Shown here: in pieces, positions 57,113 through 64,000 of the stretch | Position numbering within the stretch: position 1 is the first letter of the stretch | Layout of the letters: every line of letters begins with the position of its first letter | Assembly (NCBI RefSeq): GCF_050624435.1 | Contig: NC_134532.1 | Coordinates: forward strand, 121,986,070 to 122,050,069 | Origin: Tenrec ecaudatus | Taxonomy: Eukaryota; Chordata; Mammalia; Afrosoricida; Tenrecidae | Reading direction: 5' to 3' | Length of the DNA: 64,000 nt | Notes under the pieces: model-generated | What the model was told of the DNA's origin: nothing | Databases searched by the model: none | The model's input: the letters and a program-made list of their open reading frames with translations, nothing else | Position numbers and translations under genes: made by a program

Positions 57113-57930
57113 GGGGGTACCCAAAAAAGAAACTGTGCTGGGTGAAGTGGAGCTTTCGTAGTACCCATTCCACCCCACCCCACACTAGGCAAGCATCAAG
57201 TAGTTTCCTCTGACTTAGTGCAGCTAGTGGGTCACCTGGGAAGGTTCTCTCCGGTCACAGTGTATTTTTTCATAAAAGCAATTTGGTTTCAACCTTGTTT
57301 TTGTGATGACCGATTTAAGAGAACAGCGTGTGGCTGTGAATTTTTGTTTCCTGGTCAGGGAAAAGTGCTGCAGAAACTGTTGTGATATGGAACATAGCGT
57401 ATAAGGAAAAACTCAAGTGTACGAGTGGTATTCTCGTTTCAAAAAGGTGAAGTGTCAGTTGATGACAAACCTCATTGTGGAATGCTGGCAGCTTACCAAA
57501 GGGATGAAAATGAGGACTTGTAGAGCATTTGGAGTGTGTTCTACCAGGTCAAACCATTAATCAAGCTTTCTATGTAGAGGTTCTGAAAAGATTACATAAC
57601 TGCGACAAAAAAGCCTGATTTGTGGCAGACAGAAGACTCATTTTGCCACCACGACAATGCACCTGCTCACGTAGACATCTCACTGCGCCAGTTTTTGGCA
57701 AAAAACAGCGTGCGTCTCTGTGTCCACACACTTTACTCGCCTGACTTCATTCCATGTGACCTCTTTTTGTTTCCGAGAATGAGGAGGGACATGAAAGGAC
57801 AGTGATTTGATGACGTAGAAGAGGTGAAGAAATAAACGAGGGAGGTGCTGTCAGCCATCCAAGCAGATGAGCTCTTAAACTGTTCTGTCATTATACTTCT
57901 GAAACATTATGCAAATATTTCTTTTAAGAT
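57113..57930 (+). mobile_element. mariner DNA transposon with decayed transposase
   Basis: A possible terminal repeat GGGGGTACCCAAAAAAG lies at about 57,114. The N-terminal DNA-binding part starts near 57,307 (MTDLREQRVAVNF) and the helix region with EWYSRFKKVK follows after a frame break. The middle, including the first catalytic Asp, is deleted or unreadable. The C-terminal block at about 57,650-57,770 reads HHDNAPAHVDISL, then LYSPDFIPCDLFLFP. The two Asp (HDN and PCD) are separated by exactly 34 residues, the D34D signature of mariner proper. Stops follow; no active protein is possible. Confidence 0.85.
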
Positions 57931-58168
57931 AATTCCATCTTTGCTGACTCAATTAAAATTTAGTGATAACTACAAATTAAATCCACAATAATTATTTCTA
58001 TAGCACCAAGTTAAACAACTTTCAGTTAATAGATTATTTTAGGCATCATAGTTGAAAAATGTGTACTGAAATTAGGTTTGAATCTTAACTTCATAGTTAT
58101 CTGACCTGGACTATATAACATTATACATGATATATAACTTAATCTTCCTGAGTGCTAGTTTCCTCATG

Positions 58169-58252
58169 TTCCGGGGGGTTTCCAAAGTTCATGGACAAAT
58201 GGAAGGAAAAGATGATGGAATTTTTCTACAAATGTTTTGAAACCCTTACCCT
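58169..58252. mobile_element. Candidate ~80-bp mariner-like MITE
   Basis: GGGGTTTCCAAAGTTCATGG at the left and AATGTTTTGAAACCCTTA at the right form imperfect inverted repeats, about 80 bp apart. No terminal TA duplication can be proven. Confidence 0.4.
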
Positions 58253-59194
58253 TAAAATGGGTATTTATTTACCCAACAAATGTGGAATATGCGATCTGGA
58301 GTGCCGACTGATGAGTATAGGACTTGGTAATTACCAAGCATGCAATACTGAGTGCCAGGCACTCTAGGGGGTAGAGGTTGAGGGGGCAATTAGACCGTCC
58401 ATGTATTCATGGAGTTTGCATCCCATGAGAGATAGCAGGTAGCAGTGGACATTATGGTGACTCAACTAATATCATTCTCCCTTTTCATAATCTTAGATTG
58501 CCTGTCTGTAATCTTCAGTTATTTTGAGGGTATTTTTATTAACTTAAATAATGTGAGAATATCCTGCATTTTTACTATGTAAAAAAATGAGTTGTTTTGG
58601 GGTTTACAGTATCATATTTGTTCTTTTTCAGTCATTTTTACCTATTTGAATGTAAAATAATTGCTTATAAACTAGAATCCATCTCATTTTGAAAAATTTT
58701 TGAAGTAAAAGATCAGAGTTCTTCACTTTTGGATTGTCCATAAACGTGTTAACTTTTCACTGATCCTTGATGTGAAATGTGCTCAGACTAAATTAAATGC
58801 ATATCACCATGCAGCCCCAAAGAAAACAGTCTGCCTGGAAGAAGAATGCATATAATGAGATGGCATAATTATAAAACCAAAAGTAAATATATTCTGGCAT
58901 ATAAATATGTTGTGCCACCCAACTAATGTTTTAATACTATACATTATTAGAAATGAGATCTTGTGTGATAGCTAAGCATTTAATAGATTAGAGAAAGCCA
59001 ATGTGTTCTAAATTCTGGAAGCATGTAAGCCGAATCATATTACCTTCTGTGGCATTGATTCTCAAAGAGGTAAGAAAGGAAGGACAGTAAAGAAAAAGAA
59101 AGAGCCCAGCAGCCCAACACCTGTCCTACAGTGCCAACAGGCTCCTTTAGTGATTGTGTGTGTGCCCCCCAAATCTCGGCCCTTTGGTCCATCC

Positions 59195-59310
59195 CAACTT
59201 CCAGCCACCCACACTTCCCAGGGCTATGAATCTGTATGGAATCAGAACGCCTCCTCTTTCTCCATGGAGCAGCTGATGACTTTGAACTGCCAACCATGCT
59301 GTTAGCAGGT
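59195..59310 (-). mobile_element. AfroSINE fragment
   Basis: CTTTCTCCATGGAGCAGCTGATG, then ACTTTGAACTGCCAACCATGC in the B-box position; the distal half is missing or very diverged. Confidence 0.6.
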
Positions 59311-61019
59311 CAAGGAATAAAGGACCTTGTCATTGTTACTGCAAACAACCTCCCATTTTTGAAATGATGAGTCTGAATAATGAGCCTTGTCCACACGTTT
59401 TAATTTCAGAGCCAAGAGTGTTTAGTGTGATCATGTACACTCACAGTTATTGTTAGAGTTCCTAGATACTAACTTGTGAAGAAGCAAAAGTTCAGTATCA
59501 TAACAGTTGAAATCTAGAACAGTAATACGATCTTACTTTAAGCATAGCCGACACCCAGCTATCACCACAGAAGATAACCAAAACCTTGCGAAAATGAGCA
59601 TCTTTGCTAAGAATGGAGGGGAACTTGGTACAGATAACTTGTACGTGGTGTAACTTAGACTGTGGCCATATGTAAATACTAAATATAAAATGTTCTTCCT
59701 AGTAACTGAAATACCTGTTATCCACCTCCCCCCTTTTTTGTTTTTATGGAAAGTGACATTTCAGAATAAAATTCAGGCAGAGGTGCTGCACCTACTAGAT
59801 TGGTTCATTGTTTCTGGGCCTTTTCAGTGTATACAAGTAGGAAATAGCTGATTTTAAAACAAACGAAGAAAAAAACAGCCTATGACTTTTTGTTACTCCT
59901 AATTGTAATTAAGTATTACAAGGTTTTTACCACAAAATGTCCAGCTTACACGTGTGTCTTCATACTTCCACAGTAGGAATTCTTGTTCCCAGGGGCACGA
60001 GAAATGACTGTGCCATATCATTTATGTTCTTTGTGCCCCATTGTACACATGACAGTCCCAGAGTAATATTACCAGTGCTGTTACACTTCATGGCCTCGGT
60101 GTTACCATTATTGAAAATAGTGACATCTTTTTTGCATGTGCTTCGCTCATTCTCATTTCTATTTTTTAAAGAATTTAAAATTACAGAAAAGTCACAGTAG
60201 TTCAGCCTTCACGTATACTCCGGATCCTATTTATTATAATTTTACTATTATTTGATGCATTATCTGTTTACTTCTTACTTGCTTTTCTCCGTTCTCGCGC
60301 CCCTTCTCTTTATACACACAGACTTGGCTTTGTATGATATGTTTTTAGATCCACTTAAGAGTGAGTTGTAGAAGTAATGCCCTGTCAACCCTCAGTAATT
60401 CAGTGTATATTTTCTAAGACAAAGACACCCTTACATGACCATCAAATAAGGAAATTAGCACATAAAACTTCAGCTTTTTCCAGTTTCCCCAGTTATGTAC
60501 ATTATGGAAAGATGGATTCATGTTGCAGTTGGCATAATGATCCTTGTTGGGTTTCTCTCTCGTGGGAGAAAAACCTCCATTCCTTGACTTTGCACCAGAA
60601 AGAATTCACACCCAAGCCTGCTTTGTGATCCAAGTGAGTTTTACAAAGAGTAGAAGCACTTTCAGGTGTTCCAGTAAATAGGATACAAGCCAGACAGAGG
60701 CCATGGCCAGATCCTGTGGTGGGACCCAGTGGAGCTGAACTGTGTGGCAGTGGCTGGGACAGAGCCAGAGAGAAAAGCTTCCGACTTTTCAGGCCCTCCC
60801 TCTTGGGAGGCATGGTCGATGGTTCTGTTTGACCCCATTGGCTGAATTAAGCCCACCTGGCCTAGATGGGGGCTCACCCAGGTTTACGGACTTCCTGTCT
60901 CAAAGACTTGAATGTGTGCTTGCCCTCCAGCGTTAAAGAGGGTGGAGGGAGGCTTTGGAATGTAGAGGGACAACCCTTAGTTCTGCCTCTAGCTCCCTAA
61001 CTCCTCCAGCTAACTTCTG

Positions 61020-61512
61020 TCTTGGATTGAATTGTGCCTCCCCCAAATGTGACACTTTGTGCCATGGTTCTCAGTGGTTTGGAGTTATGTAGTGATATAA
61101 TTTGGCAGTTATGTAAATATAGTGATCCTCCATGATGTGACCAGACAGTCAATTATTAGAATGCAGTATATTTAGTCAGGTCCCAGTTTTAGAACTTACC
61201 AGAGAGAAGCAAACAGAGAAGAAGGACCTACTATCACCAAGAAGGAAGGACCTGGAGCAGGGTGTGTACTTTGCAACTGGTGCAGGAACCTTTTAGACCC
61301 AGGGAAAGCTTGATAACCATGACACAAGGGTTCTTGACTGACATGCTGAAAAGGAGGCCTTCTTAAACTCCGAATCAACAGAGAGAAAGCCTTTCCCTGT
61401 AGCTGGTGCTCTACATAGACATCTAGCCCCACAAGCTGGGAGAGAAGAAATTGATGCCATCCATTTGTGGTGTTTGTTACCAGCCGCGCTAGCTAACTGC
61501 AACAGAATGCGG
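61020..61512 (+). mobile_element. Solo LTR resembling MaLR (MLT1-type)
   Basis: It begins GTCTTGGATTGAATTGTGCC followed by TCCCCCAAATGTG, the opening typical of MLT1-like LTRs, and ends with AGACATCTAGCCCCACAAGC and GCGCTAGCTAACTGCAACAG. The end portion is also found at 28,330-28,440. Family assignment is from memory of the LTR start. Confidence 0.5.
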
Positions 61513-62242
61513 CGCCATGGGAGTGAAGTGAGTTCTACTTACACACGCAACTTGGGGAGTGGGTAATGAATGTTATGGTGCCCAATTTAAAAGCTTACCT
61601 TTTTATTATGAAACTATGGAAGCTAGAGTATGCATATTATGTATGTTTCTGTGTGAGCATATATAATTCTGAGTTATTCAGTGCTGCTACAACATATATA
61701 CAACACAGATTTAACAAATGTACAACAAGTAGATGGATTTAAATTTATTTTTTCACAACTTAAACTAAAAGTATTAATTCAGGGCATTGGTTCTAGAGGA
61801 AGTCTTTTTTTTCTCTGTTGCCTATGGGAGGAGGCCCTTGTCTCCTTTTTGCATCTGTGAATCTGAGATCACTTCAGAATCTCCATGTATCTTGGTATCA
61901 ATCTTGCCCTGAGTTAAGGAGGCAGGGGCACTAGATCCAAAAGAAATGCGTCACTCCCGACTTTTCTTTCTGGATGATACTGAAGTCCCACTGATCTCTG
62001 CTTCCTTGTTTAATCTCTTTTATATCTCAAAATAAATTGACTCAGGATACAAGCTGATCCTATACTTTGTATCCTGCCTCATTAATACATTTGCTTCTGA
62101 TTCTGTCTCATATCATAAAAGTTAGGATTTACAATACATAGGATAATGAGATCAGATCACAATGGAAAGTAACCACTAATACTGAAAAACTTGTCCGAGC
62201 CAAGTTGACATGTATTTTGGGGGTACACAATACTGTTTATAA

Positions 62243-62430
62243 CAGTGGTTCTCATCCTGTGGGTCGTGACCCCTTTGAAGATTTGACCCTTTCACAGGAG
62301 TTGCCTGATTTATAACAGTAGCAAAATTACAGTTATGAAGTAGCCATGGAAATAATTTTATGGTTGGGGGGTCACCACAGCATGAGAAACTGTCAAAGGG
62401 TTGCAGCATTAGGAAGTGTGAGAACCACTG
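62243..62430. mobile_element. SPIN-type hAT miniature transposon
   Basis: The 188-bp element has inverted ends: CAGTGGTTCTCATCCTGTGG at the left and TGTGAGAACCACTG at the right. Internal blocks GGGTCGTGACCCCTTTG, TAACAGTAGCAAAATTACAG, AATAATTTTATGGTTGGGGG and GGTCACCACAGCATGAG are those of SPIN MITEs. The flanking 8-mers GTTTATAA (62,235-62,242) and GTCTATGG (62,431-62,438) agree at 5 of 8 positions, the differences all being transitions, as expected for a decayed hAT 8-bp target duplication. Confidence 0.9.
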
Positions 62431-62728
62431 GTCTATGGCAACGTTTATATTCATTTCAAGTATGTTTGCTTTGATATCTGATATATAAGCAGATCTGTAC
62501 ATGTGAGGGTAAATCAAAATATATTGCTACCAAAATCATAGAAACTTTACTAAACAAAAATATTAAATTACGAAGTTATTGTTTATATATACTCCATATA
62601 AGTCTATAAATGTCCATACTCTTGATTTATACCATATCAAAACGGGAGTGTTGGCGTCCATCCTGGATGGATGAAAAGTGATTCTCTTTTTAATTTTCTT
62701 TGACATTTAGGGAATAAAAAGTCTGGAG

Positions 62729-62935
62729 CAGGCGTCCTCAAACTGGCCCGCTGAAGGCATTTATCTCACCTGCCGGGTGTTTTTGCCCTGTTTGTTTTTT
62801 TAATTCAAAGTAAGATAGGTGCATAGGAATTTGTTCATAGTTTTTGTTTGTTTGTTTTTTAACTATAGTCCGACCCTCCAACAGATCTGAGGGACAGTGA
62901 ACTGGCCCCCTGTTTAAAAAGTTTGATGACCCCTG
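62729..62935. mobile_element. Second hAT-type miniature transposon
   Basis: The 207-bp element has inverted ends CAGGCGTCCTCAAACTGGCC at the left and TTTGATGACCCCTG at the right. The interior has CCTGCCGGGTGTTTTTGCCC and GGGACAGTGAACTGGCCCCC. The flanking 8-mers GTCTGGAG and ATATGGAG match at 6 of 8 positions. It is not SPIN: only the CAG...CTG logic is common. I recognise the pattern of a hAT MITE family but do not give a family name. Confidence 0.8.
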
Positions 62936-62944
62936 ATATGGAGG

Positions 62945-63235
62945 GTCAAACTCAGTGTTGTAGGTTGTGTAGAGTAAGATTTCGTATAAAACGCTAGGAC
63001 ATCCCTTGCGGAATGAGCAGGTGCATTGTGATAGAAACAAATTCCTCAGTGCAGTTTTCCTTCCATTTTCCTCACCAATGCAGGTTTTAATTTTCTTAAA
63101 ACATCTTCTTAATAAGCCCATATGATGATTGTTTCATGTTCTTTCAGAAAATCTATCAGTTACCCCTTTGAAGTTCCAAAAGTACAGTCGCCATAACCTT
63201 CTGAGCACCTCTCTGTTTAGAATTTAACTGACCCG
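62945..63235 (-). mobile_element. mariner-type transposase relic
   Basis: On the - strand, WAY/GLLRR...IKTCIGEENGRKTALRN, then an HNAPAHSA-like block read across frames, resembles the catalytic half of a mariner transposase. Many stops. It is homologous to 20,700-20,935 and lies directly beside the hAT MITE. Confidence 0.55.
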
Positions 63236-63472
63236 GCAGATCTTGGAAGCTGCTGTTTTGACTGGACCTTGCTCTTTGATCATATTGGTTATTCCAACAC
63301 TCTTCCATGGCTATTACCGTTCCAAACTTATTAAAAAACTAACGGAAAGATCATTTATTGGAACTAACTGATCAAGTTCATGTAATGCTTTTGGAACCTC
63401 TGATAGTTAAAGTTTTGTGTCAACTTGGCTATGCCAGTTGCTTGGCAGTTGAGATGCAGTAATTGCCTATGA

Positions 63473-63545
63473 CATGTTGCCAGGAGAGACCAGTCCCTGG
63501 AGAAGGACATCATGCTTGGGAAAGTAGAGCAGCAAAAAAGAGGAA
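63473..63545 (+). mobile_element. RTE LINE short fragment
   Basis: GAGACCAGTCCCTGGAGAAGG, then ACATCATGCTTGGGAAAGTAGAG: the segment just before the RTE 3' end, isolated here. Confidence 0.75.
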
Positions 63546-64000
63546 GGGCTCTGTCATTTATATAATTAATTTTATTAAAAAATAATCTTGGTGGTATTCA
63601 TCAGCATTCTTAAATATGTGATTTTTCCCATTCACTATTAATTTCAACTATTGGTTTTCTTGTATCAGAAAAAAAATTCAACTAATGCTTTGATTTTCTT
63701 TTTTCAGGGCTCCAACTGTATGCCTGTTAGATCTTCTGTATGTATCTACAGTATTCCACTCTCTCTCAAATTATATTTAATTAAAGATTAAAAATTATCC
63801 TCTTAATCTCTTTCCTTTAACACATTTTTATCCTTATTCTTTGATTATTCTCATTTCTTATTTGTGAATAGTTTTTATTTCTTAATCTTTTCTGAGTTCT
63901 ATCCTCTATGAATAAATACTTTTTGTGTCTTTCAAATTCAGATTTATGCTATTCTTTCATATTATGTATTCTTAAGGTTTTTATAGCATGTTTAGAAATA

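Larger units (their letters stand above)
53299..64000 (+). other. DNAJB14: DNAJB14 intron 1 (continues beyond the window)
   Basis: From the donor at 53,299 to the window end I find no second DNAJB14 exon. The intron holds several AfroSINEs and most of the DNA transposons of the window. Stretches with nothing recognised are 53,640-54,460, 58,255-59,190, 59,315-61,015, 61,515-62,240 and 63,550-64,000. Confidence 0.8.

Noticed and set aside
57620-57805. Open transposase frame considered as a SETMAR-like domesticated gene
   Set aside because: Only 61 codons, no fused domain and a stop directly after; a decayed transposon explains it.
1-64000. CRISPR arrays, bacterial operons, phage or plasmid features
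   Set aside because: Direct repeats here are microsatellites or retrotransposon duplications; gene structure and repeats are mammalian.

Overview
The window is mammalian nuclear DNA. Two lines of sequence evidence point to an afrotherian, most likely a tenrec. First, there are about two dozen copies of the Afrotheria-specific tRNA-derived SINE (AfroSINE) and many fragments of the RTE retrotransposon whose tail it shares. Second, there is a good SPIN-type hAT miniature element with hAT-like ends; SPIN is a horizontally transferred family previously known from tenrec. The species call is an inference; the afrotherian call is strong.

Two host genes are visible, both on the + strand and in tandem. 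H2AZ1 (histone variant H2A.Z.1) is complete at about 49.5-51.74 kb. It has five coding exons, the first of which contributes only the initiator ATG, plus a CCAAT/TATA promoter in a CpG island and an AATAAA signal. About 1.4 kb downstream, a second CpG island carries exon 1 of DNAJB14 (53,166-53,298). The rest of the window, to 64,000, is DNAJB14 intron 1. This order and spacing match what is known of the human 4q23 locus. The first 48 kb is then the intergenic flank of H2AZ1, and I find no host coding exon in it.

The flank and the intron are built mostly of layered mobile elements. They comprise 5'-truncated L1 copies with a long 3'UTR ending in AATAAAATGATT; three copies of an older L1 3' end; RTE fragments, including a near full-length dead copy at 43.4-47.25 kb; AfroSINEs in both orientations; and solo LTRs. 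A complete ERVL-type provirus lies on the - strand at 30,741-37,367, with two LTRs, a tRNA-Leu primer site, gag, protease, RT, integrase and dUTPase remnants, and no env. All its reading frames are broken.

The DNA transposons are the most informative part. They are a 515-bp TA-flanked inverted-repeat element inserted in an L1 (1,943-2,457), mariner transposase relics (57.2-57.9, 20.7 and 63.0 kb), a SPIN MITE (62,243-62,430) and a second hAT MITE (62,729-62,935), the last two each with a recognisable degenerate 8-bp target duplication. I see no evidence of a wholly new biological system. The points of interest are nested insertions, target-site footprints, tandem duplications inside repeats, and the horizontal-transfer candidates.
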